From Hydractinia symbiolongicarpus (lineage: Eukaryota; Cnidaria; Hydrozoa; Anthoathecata; Hydractiniidae), in contig NC_079888.1 in assembly GCF_029227915.1 (NCBI RefSeq), positions 22,548,001-22,612,000 on the forward strand: DNA of 64,000 bases, read 5' to 3'. Below the pieces are notes generated by a model. That model was not told where the DNA came from. It did no database searches and worked only from the letters and a program-made list of their open reading frames with translations. The translations under genes were made by a program, and so were the position numbers. Below are positions 36,224-48,936 of this stretch, in pieces. Position 1 is the stretch's first letter. Every line of letters begins with the position of its first letter.

Positions 36224-38082
36224 GCGATTAAACTTCTTTTATTCAGCGTCTCATCAATAATGAAAACATTTTTGAAAACTACAAGTCTCATGCGTTTTAG
36301 TGGTGAAAAAATAATTTAAAAAATCGTTCGAGAAATGAGTTTACACCCTGGGTACTTTCTTTGTATACTTTTGGCTATACGGGCCGAGTCCGGGATTTAC
36401 GGGAAATCGCAGGTTTTCGTTTGCCGGCGATTAAACCACTTTCATTAAGCGTCTCATCAAAAATGAAAAGATTTCTGAAAACTACAAGTCTCATGCGTTT
36501 TAGTGGTGAAAATTAATTTAAAATATCGTTTGGGAAATAAGTTTACTCCCTGGGTACTTTCTTTGTATACTTTTCACTATACGGGCCGAGTCCGGGATTT
36601 ACGGGAAGTCGCGGGTTTTCGTTTGCCGGCGATTAAACTTCTTTTATTCAGCGTCTCATCAAAAATAAAAATATTTTTAAATACTACAAGTCTCATGGGC
36701 TTTAGTGGTGAAATAATAATTTAAAAAATCGTTCGGGAAATGAGTTTACACCCTGGGTACTTTCTTTGTATACTTTTGACTATACGGGCCGAGTCCGGGA
36801 TTTACGGGAAATCGCAGGTTTTCGTTTGCCGGTGATTAAACTTCTTTTATTCCGCGTCTCATCAAAAATGAAAATATTTTTAAATACTACAAGTGTCATG
36901 CGCTTTATTGGTGAAATAATAATTTAAAAAATCGTTCGGGAAATGAGTTTACACCCTGGGTACTTTCTTTGTATACTTTTGACTATACGGGCCGAGTCCG
37001 GGATTTACGGGAAATCGCAGGTTTTCGTTTGCCGGCGATTAAACTTCTTTTATTCAGCGTCTCATCAAAAATGAAAATATTTTTAAATACAACAAGTCTC
37101 ATGGGCTTTAGTGGTGAAATAATAAGTTAAAAAATCGTTCGGGAAATGAGTTTACACCCTGGGTACTTTCTTTGTATACTTTTGACTATACGGGCCGAGT
37201 CCGGGATTTACGGGAAATCGCAGGTTTTCGTTTGCCGGTGATTAAACTTCTTTTATTCAGCGTCTCATCAAAAATGAAAATATTTTTAAATACTACAAGT
37301 GTCATGCGCTTTATTGGTGAAATAATAATTTAAAAAATCGTTCGGGAAATGAGTTTACACCCTGGGTACTTTCTTTGTATACTTTTGACTATACGGGCCG
37401 AGTCCGGGATTTACGGGAAATCGCAGGTTTTCGTTTGCCGGCGATTAAACTTCTTTTATTCAGCGTCTCATCAAAAATGAAAACATTTTTGAAAACTACA
37501 AGTCTCAAGCGTTTTAGTGGTGAAAAGATAATTTAAAAAATCGTTTTAGAAATGAGTTTACTCACAGGGTACTTTCTTTGTATACATTCGACTATACGGG
37601 CCAAGCCCGGGATTTACGGAAAATCGCGGTTTTCTTTTGCCGGCGATTAAACCACTTTTATTAAGCGTCTCATCAAAAATGAAAACATTTCTGAAAACTA
37701 CAAGTCTCATGCGTTTTAGTGGTGAAAAAATAATTTAAAAATTCGTTCGGGAAATGAGTTTACACCCCGGGTACTTTCTTTGTATACTTTTGACTATACG
37801 GGCCGAGTCCGGGATTTACGGGAAATCGCGGGTTTTCGTTTGCCGGCGATTAAACTTCTTTTATTCTGCGTCTCATCAAAAATGAAAACATTTTTGAAAA
37901 CTACAAGTCTCATGCGTTTTAGTGGTGAAAAAATAATTTAAAAATTCGTTAGGGAAATGAGTTTACTCACTGGGTACTTTCCTTGTATACTTTTGACTAT
38001 ACGGGCCAAGACCGGGATTTACGGGAAATCACGGGTTTTCGTTTGCCGGCGATTAAACTTCTTTTATTCAGCGTCTCATCAA
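36224..38082. repeat. 9-mer HOR unit, copy 2, no difference seen from copy 1
   Basis: I read this unit line by line against 34,399-36,257 and found no mismatch in the 1,825-bp unit, including all the rare states listed for copy 1. The match ends at 38,083 (AAAAAAG versus AATAATG). A third, shortened version lacking one monomer lies at about 39,950-41,510. Confidence 0.92.
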
Positions 38083-39950
38083 AAAAGAAAACATTTTTAA
38101 AAACTACAAGTCTCATGGGCTTTAGTGGTAAAATATAAATTTAAAAAATCGTTTGGGAAATGAGTTTACTCCCTAGGTACTTTCTTTGTATACTTTTGAC
38201 TATACGGGCCGAGTCCGGGATTTACGGGAAATCGCAGGTTTTCGTTTGCCGGCGATTAAACTTCTTTTATTCAGCGTCTCATCAAAAATGAAAACATTTT
38301 TGAAAACTACAAGTCTTATGCGTTTTAGTGGTGAAAAAATAATTTAAAAAATCGTTCGAGAAATGAGTTTACACCCTGGGTACTTTCTTTGTATACTTTT
38401 GACTATACGGGCCGAGTCCGAGATTTACGGGAAATCGCAGGTTTTCGTTTGCCGGCGATTAAACCACTTTCATTAAGCGTCTCATCAAAAATGAAAAAAT
38501 TTCTGAAAACTACAAGTCTCATGCGTTTTAGTGGTGAAAAAATAATTTAAAAAATCGTTCGGGAAATGAGTTTACTCCCTGGGTACTTTCTTTGTATACT
38601 TTTGACTATACGGGCCGAGTCCGGGATTTACGGGAAATCGCGGGTATTCGTTTGCCGGCGATTAAACTTCTTTTATTCAGCATCTCATCAAAAATGAAAA
38701 CATTTTTGAAAACTACAAGTCTCATGGGCTTTAGTGGTGAAATAATAATTTAAAAAATCGTTTGGGAAATTAGTTTACTCCCTGGGTACTTTCTTTGTAT
38801 ACTTTTGACTATACGGGCAGAGTCCGTGATTTACGGGAAATTGCAGGTTTTCGTTTGCCGGCGATTAAACTTCTTTTATTCAGCGTCTCATCAAAAATGA
38901 AAACATTTTTGAAAACTACAAGTCTTATGCGTTTTAGTGGTGAAAAAATAATTTAAAAAATCGTTCTGGAAATGAGTTTATTCACAGGGTACTTTCTTTG
39001 TATACATTCGACTATACGGGCCAAGCCCGGGGAAATCGCGGGTTTTCGTTTTCCGGCGATTAAACCTCTTTCATTAAGCGTCTCATCAAAAATGAAAACA
39101 TTTTTGAAAACTACAAGTCTCATGCGATTTAGTGGTAAAAAAAATAGAAATCGTTCGGGAAATGAGTTTATTCACAGGGTACTTTCTTTGTATACATTCG
39201 ACTATACGGGCCAAGCCCGGGGAAATCGCGGGTTTTCGTTTGCCGGCGATTAAACCTTTTTCATTAAGCGTCTCATCAAAAATGAAAACATTTTTGAAAA
39301 CTACAAGTCTCATGCGTTTTAGTGGTGAAAAAGAAATTTAAAAAATCGTTCGGGAAATGAGTTTACTTCCTGGGTACTTTCTTTTTATACATTCGACTAT
39401 ACGGGCCAAGCCCGGGATTTACGGGAAATCGCGGGATTTCGTTTGCCGGCGATTAAACCTCCTTTATTAAGCGTCTCATCAAAAATGAAAACATTTTTAA
39501 AAACTACAAGTCTCATGGGCTTTAGTGGTGAAATAATAATTTAAAAAATCGTTCGGGAAATGAGTTTACACCCCGGGTACTTTCTTTGTATACTTTTGAC
39601 TATACGGGCCAAGTCTGGGATTTACGGGAAATCGCAGGTTTTCGTTTGCCGGCGATTAAACTTCTTTTATTCAGCGTCTCATCAAAAATAAAAACATTTT
39701 TGAAAACTACAAGTCTCATGCGTTTTAATGGTGAAAAAATAATTTAAAAAATCGTTCGGGAAATGAGTTTACTTCCTGGGTACTTTCTTTGTATACTTTT
39801 GACTATACGGGCCGAGTCCGGGATTTACGGGAAGTCGCGGGTTTTCGTTTGCCGGCGATTAAACTTCTTTTATTCAGCGTCTTATCAAAAATGAAAATAT
39901 TTTTAAATACTACAAGTCTCATGGGCTTTAGTGGTGAAAAAATAATTTAA
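38083..39950. repeat. Composite block with AAAAAAGAAAAC, GCATCTCATC and 8-bp-deletion monomers
   Basis: Order: AAAAAAGAAAAC with GGTAAAATATAAATTT; CGTTCGAG; GAAAAAATTTCTG with CGCGGGTATTCG; GCATCTCATC; GGGCAGAGTCCGTG (38,816); two 8-bp-deletion monomers (39,029 and 39,219); CTTCCTGGG monomers; AAAAATAAAAAC with TTTTAATGG (39,688-39,730). Homologous to 41,511-42,480 and to 43,180-44,840. Confidence 0.75.
39058..39247 (+). repeat. 190-bp monomer with 8-bp deletion and A-run/ATTTAA loss
   Basis: GATTAAAC at 39,058 and 39,248 are 190 bases apart. The copy has CCCGGGGAAATCGC and GGTAAAAAAAATAGAAATCG in place of the usual GGTGAAAAAATAATTTAAAAAATCG. Because the ATTTAA stop is lost, reading frames run through this monomer, which explains the longer apparent ORFs here. 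Confidence 0.8.
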
Positions 39951-42480
39951 AAAATCGTTCGAGAAATGAGTTTACACCCTGGGTACTTTCTTTGTATACT
40001 TTTGGCTATACGGGCCGAGTCCGGGATTTACGGGAAATCGCAGGTTTTCGTTTGCCGGCGATTAAACCACTTTCATTAAGCGTCTCATCAAAAATGAAAA
40101 GATTTCTGAAAACTACAAGTCTCATGCGCTTTAGTGGTGAAAATTAATTTAAAATATCGTTTGGGAAATAAGTTTACTCCCTGGGTACTTTCTTTGTATA
40201 CTTTTCACTATACGGGCCGAGTCCGGGATTTACGGGAAGTCGCGGGTTTTCGTTTGCCGGCGATTAAACTTCTTTTATTCAGCGTCTCATCAAAAATGAA
40301 AATATTTTTAAATACTACAAGTCTCATGGGCTTTAGTGGTGAAATAATAATTTAAAAAATCGTTCGGGAAATGAGTTTACACCCTGGGTACTTTCTTTGT
40401 TTACTTTTGACTATACGGGCCGAGTCCGGGATTTACGGGAAATCGCAGGTTTTCGTTTGCCGGTGATTAAACTTCTTTTATTCCGCGTCTCATCAAAAAT
40501 GAAAATATTTTTAAATACTACAAGTGTCATGCGCTTTATTGGTGAAATAATAATTTAAAAAATCGTTCGGGAAATGAGTTTACACCCTGGGTACTTTCTT
40601 TGTATACTTTTGACTATACGGGCCGAGTCCGGGATTTACGGGAAATCGCAGGTTTTCGTTTGCCGGCGATTAAACTTCTTTTATTCAGCGTCTCATCAAA
40701 AATGAAAATATTTTTAAATACTACAAGTCTCATGGGCTTTAGTGGTGAAATAATAAGTTAAAAAATCGTTCGGGAAATGAGTTTACACCCTGGGTACTTT
40801 CTTTGTATACTTTTGACTATACGGGCCGAGTCCGGGATTTACGGGAAATCGCAGGTTTTCGTTTGCCGGCGATTAAACTTCTTTTATTCAGCGTCTCATC
40901 AAAAATGAAAACATTTTTGAAAACTACAAGTCTCAAGCGTTTTAGTGGTGAAAAGATAATTTAAAAAATCGTTTTTGAAATGAGTTTACTCACAGGGTAC
41001 TTTCTTTGTATACATTCGACTATACGGGCCAAGCCCGGGATTTACGGAAAATCGCGGTTTTCTTTTGCCGGCGATTAAACCACTTTTATTAAGCGTCTCA
41101 TCAAAAATGAAAACATTTCTGAAAACTACAAGTCTCATGCGTTTTAGTGGTGAAAAAATAATTTAAAAATTCGTTCGGGAAATGAGTTTACACCCCGGGT
41201 ACTTTCTTTGTATACTTTTGACTATACGGGCCGAGTCCGGGATTTACGGGAAATCGCGGGTTTTCGTTTGCCGGCGATTAAACTTCTTTTATTCTGCGTC
41301 TCATCAAAAATGAAAACATTTTTGAAAACTACAAGTCTCATGCGTTTTAGTGGTGAAAAAATAATTTAAAAATTCGTTAGGGAAATGAGTTTACTCACTG
41401 GGTACTTTCCTTGTATACTTTTGACTATACGGGCCAAGACCGGGATTTACGGGAAATCACGGGTTTTCGTTTGCCGGCGATTAAACTTCTTTTATTCAGC
41501 GTCTCATCAAAAAAGAAAACATTTTTAAAAACTACAAGTCTCATGGGCTTTAGTGGTAAAATATAAATTTAAAAAATCGTTTGGGAAATGAGTTTACTCC
41601 CTGGGTACTTTCTTTGTATACTTTTGACTATACGGGCCGAGTCCGGGATTTACGGGAAATCGCAGGTTTTCGTTTGCCGGCGATTAAACTTCTTTTATTC
41701 AGCGTCTCATCAAAAATGAAAACATTTTTGAAAACTACAAGTCTTATGCGTTTTAGTGGTGAAAAAATAATTTAAAAAATCGTTCGAGAAATGAGTTTAC
41801 ACCCTGGGTACTTTCTTTGTATACTTTTGACTATACGGGCCGAGTCCGAGATTTACGGGAAATCGCAGGTTTTCGTTTGCCGGCGATTAAACCACTTTCA
41901 TTAAGCGTCTCATCAAAAATGAAAAAATTTCTGAAAACTACAAGTCTCATGCGTTTTAGTGGTGAAAAAATAATTTAAAAAATCGTTTGGGAAATGAGTT
42001 TACTCCCTGGGTACTTTCTTTGTATACTTTTGACTATACGGGCCGAGTCCGGGATTTACGGGAAATCGCGGGTATTCGTTTGCCGGCGATTAAACTTCTT
42101 TTATTCAACATCTCATCAAAAATGAAAACATTTTTGAAAACTACAAGTCTCATGGGCTTTAGTGGTGAAATAATAATTTAAAAAATCGTTTGGGAAATTA
42201 GTTTACTCCCTGGGTACTTTCTTTGTATACTTTTGACTATACGGGCCGAGTCCGGGATTTACGGGAAATTGCAGGTTTTCGTTTGCCGGCGATTAAACTT
42301 CTTTTATTCAGCGTCTCATCAAAAATGAAAACATTTTTGAAAACTACAAGTCTTATGCGTTTTAGTGGTGAAAAAATAATTTAAAAAATCGTTCTGGAAA
42401 TGAGTTTATTCACAGGGTACTTTCTTTGTATACATTCGACTATACGGGCCAAGCCCGGGGAAATCGCGGGTTTTCGTTTG
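39950..42480. repeat. Shortened repeat of about 36,320-39,050
   Basis: The left part repeats the 34,399-38,082 9-mer without one GTGTCATGCGC monomer (eight monomers), with TTGTTTACTTTTG near 40,398 and TTTTTGAAATG near 40,974 as private changes. The right part repeats 38,083-39,045 at offset 3,428 and then jumps straight to the AAAAATAAAAAC/TTTTAATGG monomer, skipping about three monomers present at 39,045-39,655. Confidence 0.75.
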
Positions 42481-44928
42481 CCGGCGATTAAACTTCTTTT
42501 ATTCAGCGTCTCATCAAAAATAAAAACATTTTTGAAAACTACAAGTCTCATGCGTTTTAATGGTGAAAAAATAATTTAAAAAATCGTTCGGGAAATGAGT
42601 TTACTTCCTGGGTACTTTCTTTGTATACTTTTGACTATACGGGCCGAGTCCGGGATTTACGGGAAGTCGCGGGTTTTCGTTTGCCGGCGATTAAACTTCT
42701 TTTATTCAGCGTCTTATCAAAAATGAAAATATTTTTAAATACTACAAGTCTCATGGGCTTTAGTGGTGAAATAATAATTTAAAAAATCGTTCGGGAAATG
42801 AGTTTACACCCTGGGTACTTTCTTTGTATACTTTTGACTATGCGGGCCGAGTCCAGGATTTAAGAGAAATAGCAGGTTTTCGTTTGCCGGCAATTAAACT
42901 TCTTTTATTCAGCGTCTCATCAAAAATGAAAACATTTTTATAAAGTACAAGTCTCATGGGCTTTAGTGGTGAAATAATAATTTAAAAAATCGTTTGGGAA
43001 ATGAGTTTACTCACTGGGTACTTTCTTTGTATACTTTAGACTATACGGGCCGAGTCCGGGATTTACAGGAAATCGCAGGTTTTCGTTTGCCGGCGATTAA
43101 ACTTCTTTTATTCAGCGTCTCATCAAAAATGAAAACATTTTTGAAAACTACAAGTCTCATGCGTTTTAGTGGTGAAAAAATAATTTAAAAAATCGTTCGG
43201 GAAATGAGTTTACACCCTGGGTACTTTCTTTGTATACTTTTGACTATACGGGCCGAGTCCGGGATTTACGGGAAATCGCAGGTTTTCGTTTGCCGGCGAT
43301 TAAACCACTTTCATTAAGCGTCTCATCAAAAATGAAAAGATTTCTGAAAACTACAAGTCTCATGCGTTTTAGTGGTGAAAAAATAATTTAAAAAATCGTT
43401 CGGGAAATGAGTTTACTCCCTGGGTACTTTCTTTGTATACTTTTGACTATACGGGCCGAGTCCGAGATTTACGGGAAATCGCAGGTTTTCGTTTGCCGGC
43501 GATTAAACCACTTTCATTAAACGTCTCATCAAAAATGAAAAGATTTCTGAAAACTACAAGTCTCATGCGTTTTAGTGGTGAAAAAATAATTTAAAAAATC
43601 GTTCGGGAAATGAGTTTACTCCCTGGGTACTTTCTTTGTATACTTTTGACTATACGGGCTGAGTCCGGGATTTACGGGAAATCGCGGGTATTCGTTTGCC
43701 GGCGATTAAACTTCTTTTATTCAGCATCTCATCAAAAATGAAAACATTTTTTAAAACTACAAGTCTCATGGGCTTTAGTGGTGAAATAATAATTTAAAAA
43801 ATCGTTTGGGAAATTAGTTTACTCCCTGGGTACTTTCTTTGTATACTTTTGACTATACGGGCCGAGTCCGGGATTTACGGGAAATCGCAGGTTTTCGTTT
43901 GCCGGCGATTAAACTTCTTTTATTCAGCGTCTCATCAAAAATGAAAACATTTTTGAAAACTACAAGTCTTATGCGTTTTAGTGGTGAAAAAAGAATTTAA
44001 AAAATCGTTCTGGAAATGAGTTTATTCACAGGGTACTTTCTTTGTATACATTCGACTATACGGGCCAAGTCCGGGGAAATCGCGGGTTTTCGTTTTCCGG
44101 CGATTAAACCTCTTTCATTAAGCGTCTCATCAAAAATGAAAACATTTTTGAAAACTACAAGTCTCATGCGATTTAGTGGTAAAAAAAATAGAAATCGTTC
44201 AGGAAATGAGTTTATTCACAGGGTACTTTCTTTGTATACATTCGACTATACGGGCCAAGCCCGGGGAAATCGCGGGTTTTCGTTTGCCGGCGATTAAACC
44301 TCTTTCATTAAGCGTCTCATCAAAAATGAAAACATTTTTGAAAACTACAAGTCTCATGCGTTTTAGTGGTGAAAAAGAAATTTAAAAAATCGTTCGGGAA
44401 ATGAGTTTACTTCCTGGGTACTTTCTTTGTATACATTCGACTATACGGGCCAAGCCCGGGATTTACGGGAAATCGCGGGATTTCGTTTGCCGGCGATTAA
44501 ACCTCCTTTATTAAGCGTCTCATCATAAATGAAAACATTTTTAAAAACTACAAGTGTCATGGGCTTTAGTGGTGAAATAATAATTTAAAAAATCGTTCGG
44601 GAAATGAGTTTACACCCCGGGTACTTTCTTTGTATACTTTTGACTATACGGGCCAAGTCTGGGATTTACGGGAAATCGCAGGTTTTCGTTTGCCGGCGAT
44701 TAAACTTCTTTTATTCAGCGTCTCATCAAAAATAAAAACATTTTTGAAAACTACAAGTCTCATGCGTTTTAATGGTGAAAAAATAATTTAAAAAATCGTT
44801 CGGGAAATGAGTTTACTTCCTGGGTACTTTCTTTGTATACTTTTGACTATACGGGCCGAGTCCGGGATTTACGGGAAATCGCAGGTTTTCGTTTGCCGGC
44901 GATTAAACTTCTTTTATTCAGCGTCTCA
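42481..44928. repeat. Third version of the composite block
   Basis: Contains the first GGATTTAAGAGAAATAGC monomer (42,855) and the first ACTTTAGAC monomer (43,033), then repeats the 38.2-39.8 kb order at offset about 5,044. Two 8-bp-deletion monomers (44,070 and 44,260) flank GGTAAAAAAAATAGAAATCG. Confidence 0.75.
44102..44291 (+). repeat. 190-bp double-deletion monomer
   Basis: The same double-deletion form as at 39,058-39,247, with CGTTCAGG as a private change. It is preceded by another 8-bp-deletion tail at 44,070 and carries its own at 44,260. Confidence 0.8.
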
Positions 44929-45485
44929 TCAAAAATGAAAACATTTTTGAAAACTACAAGTCTTATGCGTTTTAGTGGTAAAAAAAATAGAAATCGTTCG
45001 GGAAATGAGTTTATTCACAGGGTACTTTCTTTGTATACATTCGACTATACGGGCCAAGCCCGGGGAAATCGCGGGTTTTCGTTTTCCGGCGATTAAACCT
45101 CTTTCATTAAGCGTCTCATCAAAAATGAAAACATTTTTGAAAACTACAAGTCTCATGCGATTTAGTGGTAAAAAAAAAATAGAAATCGTTCGGGAAATGA
45201 GTTTATTCACAGGGTACTTTCTTTGTATACATTCGACTATACGGGCCAAGCCCGGGGAAATCGCGGGTTTTCGTTTGCCGGCGATTAAACCTCTTTCATT
45301 AAGCGTCTCATCAAAAATGAAAACATTTTTGAAAACTACAAGTCTTATGCGTTTTAGTGGTGAAAAAGAAATTTAAAAAATCGTTCGGGAAATGAGTTTA
45401 CTTCCTGGGTACTTTCTTTGTATACATTCGACTATACGGGCCAAGCCCGGGATTTACGGGAAATCGCGGGATTTCGTTTGCCGGC
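44929..45485. repeat. Cluster of double-deletion monomers
   Basis: Two consecutive monomers carry GGTAAAAAAAATAGAAATCG (44,979) and GGTAAAAAAAAAATAGAAATCG-like (45,167) segments together with the 8-bp deletion (45,060 and 45,250). The loss of stop-bearing ATTTAA in both opens a 133-codon frame (44,975-45,376) and a 106-codon frame on the other strand. Both encode the same monomer translation twice and are not genes. Confidence 0.8.
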
Positions 45486-48400
45486 GATTAAACCTCCTTT
45501 ATTAAGCGTCTCATCATAAATGAAAACATTTTTAAAAACTACAAGTCTCATGGGCTTTAGTGGTGAAATAATAATTTAAAAAATCGTTTTGGAAATGAGT
45601 TTACTCACAGGGTACCTTCTTTGTATACATTCGACTATACGGGCCAAGCCCGGGATTTACGGGAAATCGCAGGTTTTCGTTTGCCGGCGATTAAACCACT
45701 TTCATTAAGCGTCTCATCAAAAATGAAAACATTTCTGAAAACTACAAGTCTCATGCGTTTTAGTGGTGAAATGATAATTTAAAAAATCGTTTTGGAAATG
45801 AGTTTACTCACAGGGTACTTTCTTTGTATACTTTTGACTATACGGGCCGAGTCCAGGATTTAAGAGAAATAGCAGGTTTTCGTTTGCCGGCAATTAAACT
45901 TTTTTTATTCAGCGTCTCATCAAAAATGAAAACATTTTTAAAAAGTACAAGTCTCATGGGCTTTAGTGGTGAAATAATAATTTAAAAAATCGTTTGGGAA
46001 ATGAGTTTACTCCCTGGGTACTTTCTTTGTATACTTTAGACTATACGGGCCGAGTCCGGGATTTACGGGAAATCGCAGGTTTTCGTTTGCCGGCGATTAA
46101 ACTTCTTTTATTCAGCGTCTCATCAAAAATGAAAACATTTTTGAAAACTACAAGTCTCATGCGTTTTAGTGGTGAAAAAATAATTTAAAAAATCGTTCGA
46201 GAAATGAGTTTACACCCTGGGTACTTTCTTTGTATACTTTTGACTATACGGGCCGAGTCCGGGATTTACGGGAAATCGCAGGTTTTCGTTTGCCGGCGAT
46301 TAAACCACTTTCATTAAGCGTCTCATCAAAAATGAAAAGATTTCTGAAAACTACAAGTCTCATGCGTTTTAGTGGTGAAAAAATAATTTAAAAAATCGTT
46401 CGGGAAATGAGTTTACTCCCTGGGTACTTTCTTTGTATACTTTTGACTATACGGGCCGAGTCCGGGATTTACGGGAAATCGCGGGTATTTGTTTGCCGGC
46501 GATTAAACTTCTTTTATTCAGCATCTCATCAAAAATGAAAACATTTTTGAAAACTACAAGTCTCATGGGCTTTAGTGGTGAAATAATAATTTAAAAAATC
46601 GTTTGGGAAATTAGTTTACTCCCTGGGTACTTTCTTTGTATACTTTTGACTATACGGGCCGAGTCCGGGATTTACGGGAAATCGCAGGTTTTCGTTTGCC
46701 GGCGATTAAACTTCTTTTATTCAGCGTCTCATCAAAAATGAAAACATTTTTGAAAACTACAAGTCTCAAGCGTTTTAGTGGGGAAAAGATAATTTAAAAA
46801 ATCGTTTTGGAAATGAGTTTACTCACAGGGTACTTTCTTTGTATGCATTCGACTATACGGGCCAAGCCCGGGATTTACGGGAAATCGCAGGTTTTCGTTT
46901 GCCGGCGATTAAACCACTTTCATTAAGCGTCTCATCAAAAATGAAAACATTTCTGAAAACTACAAGTCTCATGCGTTTTAGTGGTGAAATGATAATTTAA
47001 AAAATCGTTTTGGAAATGAGTTTACTCACAGGGTACTTTCTTTGTATACTTTTGACTATACGGGCCGAGTCCAGGATTTAAGAGAAATAGCAGGTTTTCG
47101 TTTGCCGGCAATTAAACTTCTTTTATTCAGCGTCTCATCAAAAATGAAAACATTTTTAAAAAGTACAAGTCTCATGGGCTTTAGTGGTGAAAAAGAAATT
47201 TAAAAAATCGTTTGGGAAATGAGTTTACTCCCTGGGTACTTTCTTTGTATACTTTAGACTATACGGGCCGAGTCCGGGATTTACGGGAAATCGCAGGTTT
47301 TCGTTTGCCGGCGATTAAACTTCTTTTATTCAGCGTCTCATCAAAAATGAAAACATTTTTGAAAACTACAAGTCTCATGCGTTTTAGTGGTGAAAAAATA
47401 ATTTAAAAAATCGTTCGAGAAATGAGTTTACACCCTGGGTACTTTCTTTGTATACTTTTGACTATACGGGCCGAGTCCGGGATTTACGGGAAATTGCAGG
47501 TTTTCGTTTGCCGGCGATTAAACCACTTTCATTAAGCGTCTCATCAAAAATGAAAAGATTTCTGAAAACTACAAGTCTCATGCGTTTTAGTGGTGAAAAA
47601 ATAATTTAAAAAATCTTTCGGGAAATGAGTTTACTCCCTGGGTACTTTCTTTGTATACTTTTGACTATACGGGCCGCGTCCAGGATTTACGGGAAATCGC
47701 GGGTATTCGTTTGCCGGCGATTAAACTTCTTTTATTCAGCATCTCATCAAAAATGAAAACATTTTTGAAAACTACAAGTCTCATGCGTTTTAGTGGTGAA
47801 AAAATAATTTAAAAAATCGTTCGAGAAATGAGTTTACACCCTGGGTACTTTCTTTGTATACTTTTGACTATACGGGCCGAGTCCGGGATTTACGGGAAAT
47901 CGCAGGTTTTCGTTTGCCGGCGATTAAACCACTTTCATTAAGCGTCTCAACAAAAATGAAAAGATTTCTGAAAACTACAAGTCTCATGCGTTTTAGTGGT
48001 GAAAAAATAATTTAAAAAATCGTTCGAGAAATGAGTTTACACCCTGGGTACTTTCTTTGTATACTTTTGACTATACGGGCCGAGTCCGGGATTTACGGGA
48101 AATCGCAGGTTTTCGTTTGCCGGCGATTAAACCACTTTCATTAAGCGTCTCATCAAAAATGAAAAGATTTCTGAAAACTACAAGTCTCATGCGTTTTAGT
48201 GGTGAAAAAATAATTTAAAAAATCGTTCGGGAAATGAGTTTACTCCCTGTGTACTTTCTTTGTATACTTTTGACTATACGGGCCGAGTCCGGGATTTACG
48301 GAAAATCGCGGGTATTCGTTTGCCGGCGATTAAACTTCTTTTATTCAGCATCTCATCAAAATTGAAAACATTTTTGAAAACTACAAGTCTCATGGGCTTT

Positions 48401-48936
48401 AGTGGTGAAATAATAATTTAAAAAATCGTTTGGGAAATTAGTTTACTCCCTGGGTACTTTCTTTGTATACTTTTGACTATACGGGCCGAGTCCGGGATTT
48501 ACGGGAAATCGCAGGTTTTCGTTTGCCGGCGATTAAACTTCTTTTATTCAGCGTCTCATCAAAAATGAAAACATTTTTGAAAACTACAAGTCTCAAGCGT
48601 TTTAGTGGGGAAAAGATAATTTAAAAAATCGTTTTGGAAATGAGTTTACTCACAGGGTACTTTCTTTGTATACATTCGACTATACGGGCCAAGCCCGGGA
48701 TTTACGGGAAATCGCAGGTTTTCGTTTGCCGGCGATTAAACCACTTTCATTAAGCGTCTCATCAAAAATGAAAACATTTCTGAAAACTACAAGTCTCATG
48801 CGTTTTAGTGGTGAAATGATAATTTAAAAAATCGTTTTGGAAATGAGTTTACTCACAGGGTACTTTCTTTGTATACTTTTGACTATACGGGCCGAGTCCA
48901 GGATTTAAGAGAAATAGCAGGTTTTCGTTTGCCGGC
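45486..48936. repeat. Six-monomer a-f HOR and a nine-monomer derivative
   Basis: AATTAAAC (monomer c) starts lie at 45,892, 47,110 and 48,937: spacings 1,218 (6-mer) and 1,827 (9-mer). Order: a (CAAGCG or GGGCTT, GTTTTGG, CACAGGG), b (CACTTTC, GAAATGATAATTT, TTTAAGAGAAATAGC), c (AATTAAAC, AAAAAGTACAAG, ACTTTAGAC), d (CGTTCGAG, ACACCC), e (GAAAAGATTTCTG, CGGGTATT), f (GCATCTCATC, GAAATTAG). The 9-mer contains f/d and e/d hybrid monomers at about 47,720-48,120. Confidence 0.78.

Noticed and set aside
44929-45249. 106-codon minus-strand ORF
   Set aside because: It overlaps the plus-strand frame in the same deleted monomers and consists of the monomer's antisense translation repeated.
44975-45376. 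133-codon ORF as a gene
   Set aside because: It is two satellite monomers read through deletions that remove stops. The same peptide blocks appear in dozens of shorter frames at the repeat period, with no independent start context or flanking gene signals.
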